A stretch of DNA of 64,000 nucleotides. Origin: Chromera velia (Eukaryota > Sar > Chromeraceae). The position numbers and the translations under genes are program-made. This document shows positions 12,040-24,119 of this stretch, one piece after another. Location of the stretch: positions 1-64,000 of the forward strand of contig JAHBMJ010003021.1 of the NCBI GenBank assembly GCA_018398765.1. The letters are read 5' to 3'. Every line of letters begins with the position of its first letter. Position 1 is the first letter of the stretch. The notes under the pieces are model-generated. The model saw nothing but the letters and a program-made list of their open reading frames with translations. It was not told the DNA's origin and did not search any database.

Positions 12040-13191
12040 CTACTGCTGCGGGGCCTGCATCTGCTGCTGTGCTTGACCTTGGTTTTGAGCCTGCACTTGC
12101 TGCTGTGAGGTTATTACTGCTCTCTGTTTCATCCTCTGCAACTGTTCCATCACCTTTGCCCCCTCATCGCTCTTGCTCTCTTCACCGCTAGTCTGCTCCT
12201 GCTCTTGCTTGGACTTTGACGGGACTATGATTTCTTCTAGCTCCTGAGAATGCTGAATCCACTCTCCCTCTGTGGCTTCCGGCTCCCGACCTGTGTCCGT
12301 GGAACCTGCAAGCACAGGGCTGGAGGCGGGGTCACCTCCGTTGTACCCCCATTCAGAAAGGATACCTTTTCGAATGACCGAAACATTAACAGGATGCACA
12401 GAGCGCATGACAAATGGGACACCCTCAACCGCAAATTCCACCACCCTGACTGACTGACGCGACTCCCTGCGGATGTAGTTCCCCCGCCTCCCCAGAAGGT
12501 CAGCTGTCTTCCTGGCCGTCTTCGGTACATGCGGTTTGAAGACAACCTGATCTCCACACATAAAGCGAAGGTCCTGGTGTGAGCCATGCTTCTTGTTGTG
12601 AGGCGATGTGCCAATCTTGGAACTATACACCGCTCGATATGTCTGCACAACTCCCTCCACTAGCTTGGGAATGAGCTCATGGGGCCAGTTTTTAACTCTG
12701 AGTATCGTTGACGTCAGAGAACGAATAATCTTGATCACATTCTCAGCAGGGCCCTGGGAGGGAGAGTGGTAGGGTATACTCTTATCAAAGTGCATGAATG
12801 GTATCACCTCCCTCATCTTTACACTCTTGAGGAGAGCTTCGTTATCATTGCGAAACATCTTGGGATGATTGTGCGGTGGTGGGAGGAGACTTCGATTCTC
12901 TGCAGTGAAGCGAACATAATGATCGGGTGTGTCCCATTTCATATTAAGGGCCATCACATCGATGTCACGAGAGTGAGTCTCGGCAATGATAGAGATTGGG
13001 TAGCCCTCAATATTTCCCACGTCTCTATAAATCAACTCCCCTGGGCCATACCTCTGCATCTCCTTCTGCTTTCTGTCAGAGACAGGCTTGGGCATGTGGT
13101 AGGTTGCATTCCTCTTTTCACACAGACTGCACGCTCTCCACACTTCTTTCCTCACCTTCTCTGACACGGGGACATTTCTTTCTCTCAACAT
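12040..13191 (-). pseudogene. Copia integrase region
   Basis: A zinc-binding CxxC segment (ACSLCEKR), then an rve-type core with a 'FRNDNEAL' strand and a 'PYHSPSQGPAENVIK' helix, the usual last catalytic-region motif. It then passes to a Gln-rich tail. It lies between the protease/pre-integrase block and the reverse transcriptase, as in Ty1/Copia. Confidence 0.78.
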
Positions 13192-13910
13192 TGCTACAAT
13201 TTGGTTGACATCGCAGTGAACTAACCGCGCATGCCAATTAAGCTATGAGTTCGTTGGGATCCTTAATCAGTCTGCCTCTCCTCCCCTTCTTGATGTCTTT
13301 CACTTTGAGCAGCTTGGCAACGTACACATTCACCTCAAGCGACGGCTGCTGACGGCAAGGATGTTGCCCCAGCGGGGCCATCGTGAGATAAGGGATATTC
13401 GAGCCCTCCCCTCCTTGCGGAGCGGTGATTTCGATTCTGATCGGCTGCCCCCCTTGGTCGATCAACGTAACATAGTTGGCCCCCTGCAGTAGGCCCGGCA
13501 GGCCATCATCAATAACCACCCCTTTCCCCCCATTTCCCCCTCAGCAGATATCTCGTCTTCACCCCCTTCTTCGTGATGTACCCAATCGCATCGACATCCT
13601 CTATCTTACCTGTCTTTCACCGTCTGCCTGTCACTCGGACTGCCCCATATGATCCGACCCCAAATTCCTTTGCCTTCTTGTCTGTCGTACTTATCACCAA
13701 ATCGACTGGCACCTCCCACACAATCCTGTCAGGGTCAAGTGTGTCCCTGCAGAAGAGGCAGTGACTCGCACAGGAGTCTGGGTGAAGTCTCTCGTCATAT
13801 CCCCCCATGCTGGCATTAGAATTCTCATCTCCTTCCGCCGCAGATGCAACGGTCATCCATGACTCCAGGAACAGGCCTGCAGAGAGTGATCTAGGGGATT
13901 CAGTGTTTTC

Positions 13911-14234
13911 TTAGATATCCGACTGTCGGCCGATAGGGGGATAATTCGCCCCGCCACCGCCTATCATTGCCCTTGTAGATTCTATACCTGGATGTACTGT
14001 GTACATAGATGCAGGTGGATGCACTGGCTGAATGGAGGCATGAGGATAGATCGTCTGCATGGAGGTAAGTGGAATTGTTGCTGGATTCTGTCCTACGGGT
14101 TGTCTTCCTACTTCTTCACTACCTGGACAGTACTTAGCAAAATGACCTCTCTGGTTACATTTGTGATATTGCACGTTCTTTGTCCAGCACTTAGGATGAC
14201 CGACCGGATGCGAGATATAGTACCCACAATTCAT
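13911..14234 (-). pseudogene. Copia gag nucleocapsid with zinc knuckle
   Basis: Contains a CNQRGHFAKYC-type knuckle preceded by another Cys pair and followed by a Gln/Pro-rich stretch. Gag continues at 14881-16060 on the other side of the nested MITE, where fragments at 14912-15145, 15349-15645 and near 15862-16060 look like the gag body. Confidence 0.65.
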
Positions 14235-14301
14235 ACACCGACCTGTAGACCGAGGGTTCGTCTGCCAAGGTTGAGATGGGTAAGACGGTTAGTGGCCATC
14301 A

Positions 14302-14880
14302 CTAGGGGGGGGCACTTCAGCCGGTTACACCATGGTTACTAACCCTACACCCCCCTCCTACAACATATAATATGTAACCATCAGTCAAAAGTGGTGCCAA
14401 TCAATTAGTTACATTTGTTTACTGACAAAACTGGCTTTAAAATTGTTAAACAATTCAGGTTATGGTCAAAAATGATGAAAAATGATATGTCACATTCACT
14501 TTGCCCCCAAATCCCCCATAACCGGGTAACCTGTAACCTTTTTTGACCCCCCTCAAAAATGAAGTAACCTCCCTCAAAAAGCATTCAAACGTGTTCTAAA
14601 CATCATTTTAAATGTTTTTAAAAGTTAAAAATTTGATCGGTTACTGAGGTTAAAATGCTCGTAACCGGGTAACCTGTAACCTCTTTGTGTAACAAAGATG
14701 AAAAGGGAGTAACCCAAAGTAACCATGTAGCCTACACTTCAAAAACACCAGATTTTGACGTAACTTGACCAGACGGAGCTCCAGGTTACCAGACTGGCTC
14801 GCAAAAATATGTTTTTGTTCATATTTTATGTCATTCTAAGCTCAAAATCTACCATAACCTTCTAGAGTGCCCCCACCTAG
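14302..14880. mobile_element. hAT-like MITE nested in the Copia gag region
   Basis: A 579-bp insert flanked by a perfect 8-bp duplication GGCCATCA (14294-14301 and 14881-14888). Its ends are inverted repeats: the left end reads CTAGGGGGGGCACTTCAG and the right end, reverse-complemented, reads CTAGGTGGGGGCACTCTAG. An 8-bp target duplication with (C)TAGGG-type ends is the hAT superfamily signature (family knowledge). There is no transposase. Inside, the block 'aaccgggtaacctgtaacct' occurs twice (near 14520 and 14663). The gag reading frame resumes on both sides, so this insert is younger than the Copia element. Confidence 0.82.
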
Positions 14881-16071
14881 GGCCATCAGCTCTGGGATTC
14901 CTCTGCTCATACTACCTGTTCATTTCCCCCCCACTCCTGGGTGCAGACTGCGCTGGATACCGCCCACTTCCTCCATACGCATTCTGGGCTGGGTAACGAG
15001 GACCTCCCCTATACTGTTGCTGCACAAATCCCGGAGCCGACCCCCTTGGAGGGATCCCTGCTGTACCTACAAAGTGCGCCTCAAGAGCTGCCTGTGCCAA
15101 CAGCGGCATGAGTGTACTCAGGGCAGATTCGGGAGATATCTGCATCGGTCCCGGCGTTAGTTCGGTTGAGTGGGAGAGGCGAGGCTACTGCTCTAATAGA
15201 CTTGGACTATGTGTGTGTGAGTCATATGGGCTTGGGGCAGAGATCCATTGGCTTGTAATGCTGCCATCCAGAGAGGCTGATTGGTGGATTTATTCTTAGG
15301 TTTATTCTGTTCTTCTGATCTTTCTGCCTCCCAGAACGCTTTCAAAAATTATTTTTCTCTCTTCTCTCTCTCGATGTCTGACTCCCACCTCGCGAACGTG
15401 TCTTTTCCATTCTTTCTTATTTCATTTCGGACCGCCTGGACCAGTGGTTCATATTTGTTGTAGTCAGTTTCGCCCAGCTTAGTCTCAAGAAGCGACCCTA
15501 AATTCTGAGGAAGGGCCCCCTGGGTATATCTTGCTCGGTCTTCGTCTGGGATTATCACTCCACAACACTTGCAGAGTATTATTAGATAATCTGTATCTTC
15601 TAACAGCTTTTGAGGGTTACGGATATAATCCGTTCTTGCCTGCATGGAGCCAAGGTTCTCCTAAGCCTCTGTGATTGTCTTTTTCCTGTCACTCTTCCTA
15701 GCCTTCGTGGCTTCCTCGACAGTATCCCAAACTTGCTTGAAATACTGGGCTGAATCTGGATTGTTTGCGCTATTTAGGATATTCTGTGCGTACTACTTCT
15801 GGATGACCTTCTCGACTGCTACTGCTGCCCTTCTGTACTTCTGGACTGCCAGCTTCAGCTGTCACAGTGCGATCTCCCAAAGGTGTTTGGATTCATCGTC
15901 AGCTAGAGTCTGGTATGCTGAATTTCCATCCCTCTGTACCCAACATTCAGTCTTGTATTTCTCAATAATCCATTTATTTATGAGGAAGGGGAAGACTGGC
16001 TTCTTCGTATCCGACGACTCCGAATCTCCTAACTCCATCTCCTTTGGTTCCGCTCGACCCTGCAGGAGCAC

Positions 16072-16581
16072 CACAAGAAAAGTTTTGCCTGATCACCTCC
16101 AGAAGATCCCTAATCTCCAGGATCCTGGACTTCCCAAGGTTTTCTCTCTATTCGTATTGCGAATCAATAAACCCACAGCCTGTGTGAGTCTCAAATACTG
16201 TACTTAATGTCTGTCCTAATGTTTTGCTTACATTCCTACGTTCTGTCCTACAGAGATCCTTATACGTACGTTCCTACCGTCTCTTATAGTCTCTTGAGGA
16301 AGACTGTGCTAGGATCGATCCTTCACTCTCATCAGTTTCTTCTCTTCACTCAATTGTTCGATCCGACTCAATCAATTTTCTCTTCTTTTCTTTTATTTTC
16401 TTTTCTTTTCTTTATACATGCATGCATGCTTTTTTATTCAAATGCGTTTGGATCTCGCAATGCACGCGAATCCCGTGATCTTGAGTCACTTTGACGCTTG
16501 TACTGCGCGTGACAGCCCTGCGAGGTGGCGAGATGCCATTTGAAGAGCGGCTTGGGCCCTACCGGAGCCGAACTTCCCAGT
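16072..16581 (-). repeat. Copia element LTR (5' LTR, right copy)
   Basis: Partner of 7167-7663. Immediately inside it, reading on the minus strand, 'tggtgctcctgcagg' could be a primer-binding site (PBS normally begins TGG), followed after about 30 bp by the first gag ATG near 16035. Confidence 0.72.
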
Positions 16582-16639
16582 TTCTCTAGATCTTCCTCAG
16601 GGTTTTTGTCCTTGCTTTACCTTCTGTCTGGACGCCATA

Positions 16640-16935
16640 AGGTAGCTAGACAGGGGGGACAAAGCAGTGCATCAATCAAATTTGTGGACCCCCTAAAGGG
16701 CCCCCCGAGGCACTCACCTAACTAGTTGGGTGTATCTTGTATATAATTAAGCCAATAATAGCTAACAGAAGTCACTTAAGTGACTCTGTGCGAATGGCCC
16801 GGAAAGCGAAATTATTAACATGCATATGCTATAAGTGCCCCCTCAGCGATATTTCCGGGGCATCAGAATGCGTGCGTCAGTTTTAAATTTAAATCCGAGA
16901 TGGCCCAGGAAAGCGAAGCGGGGGGCACTTCTACC
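16640..16935. repeat. Dispersed repeat module, also found near 50850-51340
   Basis: The stretch around 16663-16738 ('gtgcatcaatcaaat ... gaggcactcacc') matches the reverse complement of about 50865-50930. A second block ('ccgagatggcccaggaaagcgaagcg', about 16893-16918) matches the reverse complement of about 51308-51333. The two blocks are in a different relative order in the two places, so this looks like a mosaic non-coding repeat family, perhaps a non-autonomous DNA transposon. I could not define its termini. No gene is visible between 16582 and 17225. Confidence 0.55.
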
Positions 16936-17225
16936 GTGCAATTTCCAGACCCCGGCCAATCCCGGCCATGCACACTTCAATCATCCATTTGCATTCCATT
17001 TGCTGTAATAATTTCGTGATACTTCTGTTCGAGTTTGAACGATTTTGAACGGTCTTTCGACGCATACGTACACACTGGATGATTCGCAATCGGTTTCGAT
17101 TCACCCGTTTTGGTGGCCAATCTGCAGCGGCGTCAGATTGAGTAAACGTCGTAGAAGCGCACTGAAGATATGTGCCTATCTTCTGCATGCAGCGCGTGTG
17201 CGTAGTTGAATGATCAATCGAATCG

Positions 17226-20200
17226 ATGGAGTCCGCACGAGTGGGAACAGACGACGAACCTCTCCTGGACAGCGGTGGGAGAAGAGATGAAGGCGATCCG
17301 GACGATGAAACTGGGAAAAGGAAGGAACGTTCATGCGGAGCTCGCACAGAAAAATGTGCTGCCACGTGTTGCAAGTCAGTCTCTTCTATCCTTCTCCTCA
17401 GTTTTCAACCGAGCTGTTCAAATGTGCACAGGCAAGGGAACGAATGGAACGAGACTTCCTTTCGGCCCACGATCATGAGAGTTCCGTAAAGATCCCTTCC
17501 GACAAGATAGCCACATGCAGACAGAGAGAAATTCGATCGTTGTTTTTTCTCTCTTCAAGGGCCCATTTTCGTCTGTTTTTTTGTCTCTGTCAGACACCGT
17601 CCTCGCACACTGGATCCCTCCTGTCCCCTTTTTGCCGCCTCATTGGATTCATGCACACACTGATTGCGTCCGTGCGTGTGTTTGCGTGCAGTTGTTGGAG
17701 AAGACTTCTGGAGTCCATGGTGGAGGGGGGAGCGTTCGGGGAGGGGAGACGGGCCAAGGGGGCGGAGGCATGTGCCAGACTGACGATGTTGGCGCTCTGG
17801 CTGGTAGTGATCATCGGTATTGGTGCGATTTTGGTGACTTACCTTCAGTCGGGGCGGCTGGACCTGAAGATGCAGTTGATTCAGTACAGATTCCTCGAGG
17901 CCCCCTCAGTTGTCCTCTGCCCGTTTTCGAAAAACCCGGGATTCGAGAACTTGGATGACGCAACGATCATGGTCAACATCGAACACGAAGAGACAGAACA
18001 GTCCCAAGATATCGTCAGTCGATCAGCCTTATTGCCACTCGAGTGCCTCTGTGCCCTAAAAGCTGTTTTCTCTCAATCAATTTCTAAAATCGTTATCAGT
18101 TCCCCTTCCTTCACCCAGCCTCGCGCCCGGATCCTTTTCTTTCTCTGATTGACCTATCGGTTGTACCTTACCCTCACTTGCCTGTCCAGTTTCATCAAAG
18201 CATGCCGAGGTCTGCGGCTGTTTTCCTTTTTATTCAGTTCATGAGACTGTTCTGCAATTTCTGTTTCGTTTCCCCGTCTCTCCGCCAGGTTTTTCGTGTC
18301 GTCTCCCTTGAAGAGGCAATCGTTTCTGGCTGTCTGCCAATCTTTTCGATCTGCCTGCTCGTCCTGTCCATGTGAGTGTTTTTTATTTTCGTTTGCCTTG
18401 GCTGTGTGTGACAAGAAGGAAAGATGAAAAGAAGAGATTTATTTTCTCTGTCTATCTCTGTCTCTGTCTCTGTCTCTGTCTCTGTCTCTCTCTGCCTCTT
18501 CCTGCCTCTCTCTCTGTCTTCCAAGAGAACGAGACGGAAAGAAATGCGGCACATGTACGCATGATGCAGGGATCTCCCCCCCGGCGTTTGTGCACTTTTG
18601 AGGATCGGTCCTGCGTGTGCATCGAGTTGTTCCCCCACAATCCAGGGTTTGATTACGCAGAGGGTGGGTGTGGTCCTTCGTTCGTTCGTTGACTGAATTG
18701 GACCTCTGTTTCTCCCCCTCCCTTGTTTTTCTCTACCTCTCCCCCCCTCTCTAGTGCGCGTGGGAACTTTCTCACGTTCTCTAGCAACGTGAATAAGGGC
18801 ACACAAACGCAGGTGCACATTCTCTGTGTCTCTGTCACGCAAGCACATTCACACACTCAAGCAGATTTGCAGATTCTGTTTCTCGATCCCTCTGTCTGCC
18901 TGCCTGCCTGCCTGCCTGAGGCAGACCCTTTCGGGGTGGACGCCTCCTCGACCAGCCAGCAGCAGCAGCAGTCAGGTGGTTATTCGTCTTCCTGGACGAA
19001 AAAGGGGCCTTTTTTCTTCACTCCTGGGAGGAACTCTCTGGAAGTCTCCACGGACCTCAGGGGTCGGTCTGCATGACAATTTTGATCGCTTTTTCCTTCT
19101 TTTGGCTTTTTTCTTTCAGTGAAAGAGATCGTTTTGTAATGATTCGGCTCGTGAAACCTCATCTCATGTTTGTATCGCAGCAGAGGGATGAGGGGATGTC
19201 GTGGTACATGCATGATATGGGTGATGTGTATTCAAATTGAGTGAAAATCGCTCCTCTTATTTTGGGTTCTGTCGATGTCATTTGAGGAGATAATTTATGG
19301 GGCCTGTGGTGAGTTCCTCGCTCCAAATTCCGATCAAAAGAAAGGGGCAGACAGGCATCCGGGAAATATGGTTTCATCCTGGAGACAGGATCACAATTTC
19401 GTCTCGTCTCTGCATGTTCTCCCCTCACACAACGATCGATCGATCGATCGAGTTCCAACACAAGCGCAGAGGAAAACTTAAACTCTCTCCCTCCTTGCAT
19501 GAATGAATGATGCCATTTGGATGATCTATCGATAGAAAGACAGGGAGAGAGAGATCAACTAGGGGTCCCTTGAGTGACGATGGAGAATTTCCTGATCCAA
19601 AGTTCCGTCGTTCTCCTTCCATGATCGGTATAGACGTACATAAAGGAGAATGGAAACATGGGTGGGTCGATGGATGAACGAATGCAGTGGGGGGCCCAGT
19701 GAAGGCGATGAAGGTCGGGTTCTTTACTCAGCACACCCAGCTGAACTCGAACATGAATCGGATCTCGTGGACCCTCGCACCGCTCGGCAACGTTCTGCTG
19801 GCAAATTTGAGACTCCACAGACTGAAAACTCCCGACTTTGACGTCTTTGACAACAGGTGAGGCTGAGGGCACAAACCTCCTTTTCGCTCTCTGTTTTTGT
19901 CTCTGAATGTGTGAGTAAGAGTGTCTGTGTGTGAGTGTCTTTGTATACGTAAGAGTGTTTGCGTCCGTTCTTCCCGCTCTCCAACCGAGTCTTTCCTTTT
20001 GTGTTTTTGTCGTTGCAAGTATTGTGTCGGTCCAGCCGTCTCTCCTTTGATGTGTGGCGACGTTTCGTCTCTTTCTTCTTCTTCTTTCGCGTGTCCGATC
20101 CAAAATGCCGATCGTGTGCTTCGGTGGTCATTCAAGGTGGGTAGGTTCTTTGTTTCTTTGTGTGTCTCTTTCCCTCATGCCATGCATGATGTGGAACCTT

Positions 20201-20350
20201 TTCTCTCCGCTCTCTTCTTAACGAAAGTGAGTCGATCAGAATGATCTCCCTCTTCTTGTCTTACTCTTTCCGTCGTTGTATGCGCGCAAACAAAACATCA
20301 CTGACAAGCTTGCTACGTGTTTTCTCGTTGTGTCATGTGTGTGTGTGTGA

Positions 20351-20382
<32 letters not shown>

Positions 20383-20394
20383 ATGTGTGTGTGT

Positions 20395-20434
<40 letters not shown>

Positions 20435-22268
20435 TGCAGGCGGAATGTGATTGACAAGATCAAGCACGCGTATGAGGAGGAGACTTCCTTCTCGGTCTTT
20501 GCCTCCACTGCCCCACTGGGGCTGTCCTCCTCTGGATCGGCTGAAGGGCGCGATCTGAGTGCGGACACGAACACTCACATACGGGCACGCTACCTCAGTT
20601 TCCTAGTGGAGGAGAGCATCAAACCCAAAACGTCTCACGTGAGTGCATATGTTTTGTGTGTGCGTTCGTTTATTCATTTTTTTGCTCTGACAAGAAATCT
20701 CCTAAGAATCATTTCAATGGAACACACCTCGCTCATGTCAGCTCGAAGTGACTTCACGCACACTCCATTCCTCCCTCCTGACAGTCTCCAATGAGCGAGG
20801 CCTTATTCAACTTGAAGCGGGGCATGCAGGGATTGGGGGAAGGAGGTAAAAGGAAAGGTTTGCATGATTCTTTTTGACTGGTTTTTAAAGCCCTCAAACA
20901 GGGGTGGGGTGGACAGGTGCAGTCCCTCCTCTTTGCGCCATTTCCTTCCTGAGGGAAGTCTGTCCCCATTTTTCTCTGTTCAGATCCTCTGAGGTTGCTA
21001 TGCGTGCCTGATCACTTTTTTGACAAATGCATGAATGGCTGTTTGCAGTCTCTTTTGGCGATCGCACTGTTGGTTGTGGCCTGTCTCTCGATGCTGAACA
21101 TTCTCTCGCTGTTCAACATTCTTTTCCCAATCGATCAGGATCAACCACGAAGATCGGTACGTGATCACGTTCCTCAGACAGGCAGGCAGGCAAAAGTGTG
21201 TGCCGAAGTTTTTCTGGCCAATATGTTCATCACTCTCGTTTTCTGTTCTCTTCCACGCTTCCTTTTCTGAAGAGATGAGCCATCTAGGTCGGCATGCAGG
21301 AAATCCTGTCGGTCCGACAAGCGGGCGAGTATACACCAGGGTGGGTCGGGTCGTCCACAGTGATGACCCTCAAGGGGGGGATGACGGAGAGAACAAAATT
21401 GGTGTAGGGTGTGTGCAGGTGCATGTCATAGATTGCATTTCCCTTCTTCCGTCTCTACATTGTTGTCTGTCTGTCTTCTTACTCCCATCAAAGAAATATG
21501 GACCTCTAACCTCTGGAGTCGAAGAGGAATTTTCGTTCCTTCCCATCAAATGAAATGAGTGCACGCATCTCGCTCGATTGATTAACAGCAGTGAATCTGC
21601 ACCTTTCTCTCGCGCTTATAATCAATCCATCGATGTCCATCGAAATTCACTCACACATACAGACAATCTTGCGTGTCCACCTTCAGCATCCTGAATCACA
21701 ATCAATCAAATTCATGCATGTGTCTTTCAGAGAATCCCGCCATGTCTTTCCCCTTTCTCCGTGTGTCCATCCTCGCTGTCGAGTTCTTTTCCCCTTCCTT
21801 TCTCGATCGATCTGTCCGTCCGTCTGTCTGTCTGTCTGTCTGTCTTTGTCCATGCAGGTGGCTGGTTTCCTCAAGGTGCTTCTCTGCTTCTCTGTGGGAG
21901 AAAGCTGGACACACAAAAACGAAAGGTCGCCGAGGGGGGGTGGCTCAGGGTCTCCCTCTCGAGGCAGGGGGAGGCAGTGGGAGGAGGAGGAGGCGCTGGA
22001 GGAAGAAACGGCAGCGGGGGGCATGCAAAGCAGCAGCAGTCGGAGACAGGGAGGGGGGGAGGGTCCGAAGGCATCCGCTTCCGCATCAGCGACAGCCTCC
22101 CAGAGAGCGGATGGTAGCTCAGCAGCAGTGAGGGCGGCAGGAGCGGCCGTTAGAGGAGCGAACCGTGCTGCACCCACTGAGAGGGGCACCGGAGTAAGGG
22201 ATGGCGGGGAGGGGGGTGGGTCTTATCCTTCTTTTCGAAGCGGCAGTCGGGGCCCGTCTGGAGTTTAG
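17226..22268 (+). CDS. Two-pass membrane protein, 11 exons, unknown family
   Basis: Exons that join in consistent phase: 17226-17374, 17692-18013, 18528-18663, 18925-19066, 19120-19220, 19688-19856, 20440-20638, 20785-20845, 20984-21156, 21300-21401, 21858-22268 (654 codons plus stop). The N-terminus is charged and Cys-containing. A strong helix follows (LTMLALWLVVIIGIGAILV, about residue 85-105), then a segment with 'APSVVLCPFSKNPGF', and about 300 residues with scattered Cys and a QQQQQ run. A second helix (SLLAIALLVVACLSMLNIL, about residue 440-465) leads to a Gly/Ser/Glu-rich tail. Intracellular termini around one large outside loop resemble the topology of DEG/ENaC-like or other two-helix channels, but I see no diagnostic motif, so no function is assigned. 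Donors include GTCAGT and GTGGGT; nearly all acceptors are TGCAG or a close variant. The terminal exon frame fits phase but is low-complexity. Confidence 0.72.
18444..18492. repeat. (CTCTGT)n microsatellite in intron
   Basis: Hexamer CTCTGT repeats with a few variants, lying in the intron before the exon at 18528. Confidence 0.9.
20335..20432. repeat. (GT)n microsatellite beside a splice acceptor
   Basis: GT/TGTA repeats run to within about 8 bp of the acceptor of the exon starting at 20440. Long 'VCVCV' frames here are artefacts of the repeat. Confidence 0.9.
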
Positions 22269-22697
22269 GATCGCTGTATTGAAGAAATCGATGGATCCCG
22301 GGGCCCCGGGCCCGCGCCGCGATCAAATTACATCTTTTGACAAGCGTTTCCTGGTCTTTCATACACTGCTTCATAGATGATGTAGTATCAGGTGTATTCA
22401 TTTGATATTTCAAAACTATTGTTTCAAATGTTTTGAATCTATAGTTTTAAATTTACTAAGATTCATGCTGCGATACCCCAATGGTCCTGGCAATGGAAAG
22501 GTAACAATGATCAAACAATTGAAACAACTTGAAAGTCTATATATCAGAAGATTTTTGGTATTTTTTTTATAATTTCCATGTAAATTTTATAACATTCAGG
22601 TCCCGTGTAAATGATTTTTAAAATGCAGTTTTATAATTTAGCCCTAACACGTTACTTAAAAATAAAGACTACTAGAATAAAGACTTAGTAAGTTACT
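22269..22697. other. Spacer, no gene seen
   Basis: A short GC-rich patch (22298-22322) passes abruptly into AT-rich DNA with no coding pattern. Confidence 0.55.
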
Positions 22698-22750
22698 GTA
22701 AGTAAGTGAATACATATATGCAATTGGGGGGAATAACTGGCTGGTTAAAT
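22698..22750. repeat. 53-bp direct repeat, left copy
   Basis: Begins 'gtaagtaagtgaatac' and ends 'ctggctggttaaat'; matches 25875-25927 with about four transitions. Interpreted as target-site duplication of the Penelope-like element. Confidence 0.75.
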
Positions 22751-22772
22751 TAGGATTAGGATTAGGATTAAT
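22751..22772 (+). repeat. Short TTAGGA tandem repeat
   Basis: About three and a half copies of TTAGGA at the 5' junction of the Penelope-like element. It is telomere-like, but not one of the common telomere units I know for protists. Confidence 0.7.
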
Positions 22773-23924
22773 GTCCGGAGGATTGGCCTCCCGCCCCAAT
22801 GCCGAATGTCCGATGTGCGGCTTCCAGGGAAAGCGCTTAGACGTATCAGACCTCCCTGGCCGGCCCGCACAGGTCTAGCCTATGCTGTAAATGGATCACA
22901 TTGAACAGTTAATCACCTATGTATGTATATAAGAGGGCTCACTCTATTTCAAAGCAGGGTTTGCAAGGGAACGATCCCAGAATTGCAGATGAACGGCTCG
23001 AAGTGAGTTCCAAAACCTCCCAACATCTAGCCCAACATCCTATCCTCCTCCTTTTTCCCTCCTCTTTTACTTCTTTTATATCACTTCACACCCTTTCATA
23101 CTCTTTAATTCTTCTCTCTCTTTCTTTCTCACTTTTCAAAGTCTCCTGATATAGCCTATCTAACTCTCTTCTTAAAGCTTAACTCAAATTGTCTCCCTTT
23201 TTTCTTTAAATTTCCATTCTCTCACTACATGTCTTTTCATCATGATGTCTTTCAAAAAGGTATCGACATTTTTATCGGCCTCATTCAAAAGAAAAGAGAA
23301 TAGAGCGATCTTGTCTACCTTCTCTTCACCACCCACTTTTCATCTGCTGCTATTTACAACTCTCTCCTCTCTCCTTTTCACCGAACTCTAATGTGTTATC
23401 AAAGCTTGCAAGCAGTCTTCCCTCTCTCCATCATGCAGAGGGCATTCAGTCAGCACATAAATTTCATCTTCGACTGCTTAAATGTCAAGCAAGTCAGAGC
23501 AAACCATACATTTCTTTTCTGTCAATGGGGTCCCTCTGCCTCCTTCTGTTGAGAACTTCCCCTTGTTTACCTCCGAGTTTCTCTATCCCACCCGAAATGC
23601 AGCCCTTCTTCTGTGGATAGGCCAGAGAGCTATCTTTATATAGCGAACGGGAGTTCTCCCTATCTTATCTTTATCTAATAAAATGCTTCTGTCTGTATCT
23701 TCTCCATTCTTGCTGTTGTAAAGCCACAGATTTAGGCGATTTTTGTTAGATAGAGACGTATGGATAGGATATATGATGCCTTCTCTCAGCTCTTCCCTCT
23801 CAGCCCTTCCTCTTTTCTGCACCGACCTCTCAACTCTCTCTGTAAATGCTTCTTTTTTCCTCTTTGTAATTTCTTCCTTTTTCAGCGCTTCTATCCACCT
23901 TACTATTCAAAATCTATTTGTTCT

Positions 23925-23990
23925 CTCAAAGGAAGGTTGTTTGCCTCTCAAAGGAAGGTTGTCTGCCTCTCAAAGGAAGGTTGTCTAATA
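23925..23990. repeat. 24-bp tandem repeat, three copies
   Basis: The unit 'ctctcaaaggaaggttgt' plus a TCTGC-type spacer is repeated three times within the Penelope-like element, upstream of its reverse transcriptase. Confidence 0.85.
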
Positions 23991-24119
23991 ATCAAAGTGC
24001 ACAAAGTTGTTCCAGTTGGATGAACAATCATCCCTCTCTGTTCTTCTCGTCTCTGTGCCCTTCACAAAATTTTTGCTCACTTGCTTCGCCCAATCATGTT
24101 TTCATTCAAAAGAAATCTT

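Larger units (their letters stand above)
7167..16581 (-). mobile_element. Copia-type LTR retrotransposon (fossil) with nested DNA transposon
   Basis: Direct repeats at 7167-7663 and 16072-16581 flank a minus-strand interior in Ty1/Copia order. Gag lies at about 16060-13900, with a CCHC knuckle near 14120-14170, then a protease-like block near 13780. A pre-integrase HARL-type motif lies near 13220, integrase at 13191-12040, a Copia-type reverse transcriptase at about 11967-10585, and an RNase H-like remnant at about 9830-9640. Integrase before reverse transcriptase is the Copia order. The stretch 7664-9400 is pyrimidine-rich and has no recognisable coding. Reading frames are interrupted many times, so it is dead. 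The LTRs differ at about one site in ten. I could not confirm TG/CA ends or a target duplication, so the exact termini are uncertain. Confidence 0.82.

Noticed and set aside
7167-16581. Treating the 497-bp direct repeats as unrelated dispersed copies, not LTRs
   Set aside because: They sit exactly at both ends of an interior in Copia order and in direct orientation, so LTR is the simpler reading, though the missing TG/CA ends and duplication keep the borders open.
19275-19506. Possible extra exon (…IWFHPGDRITISS…) in the two-helix membrane gene
   Set aside because: The acceptor has no pyrimidine tract, no suitable donor follows, and the exons at 19120-19220 and 19688-19856 already join in phase without it.
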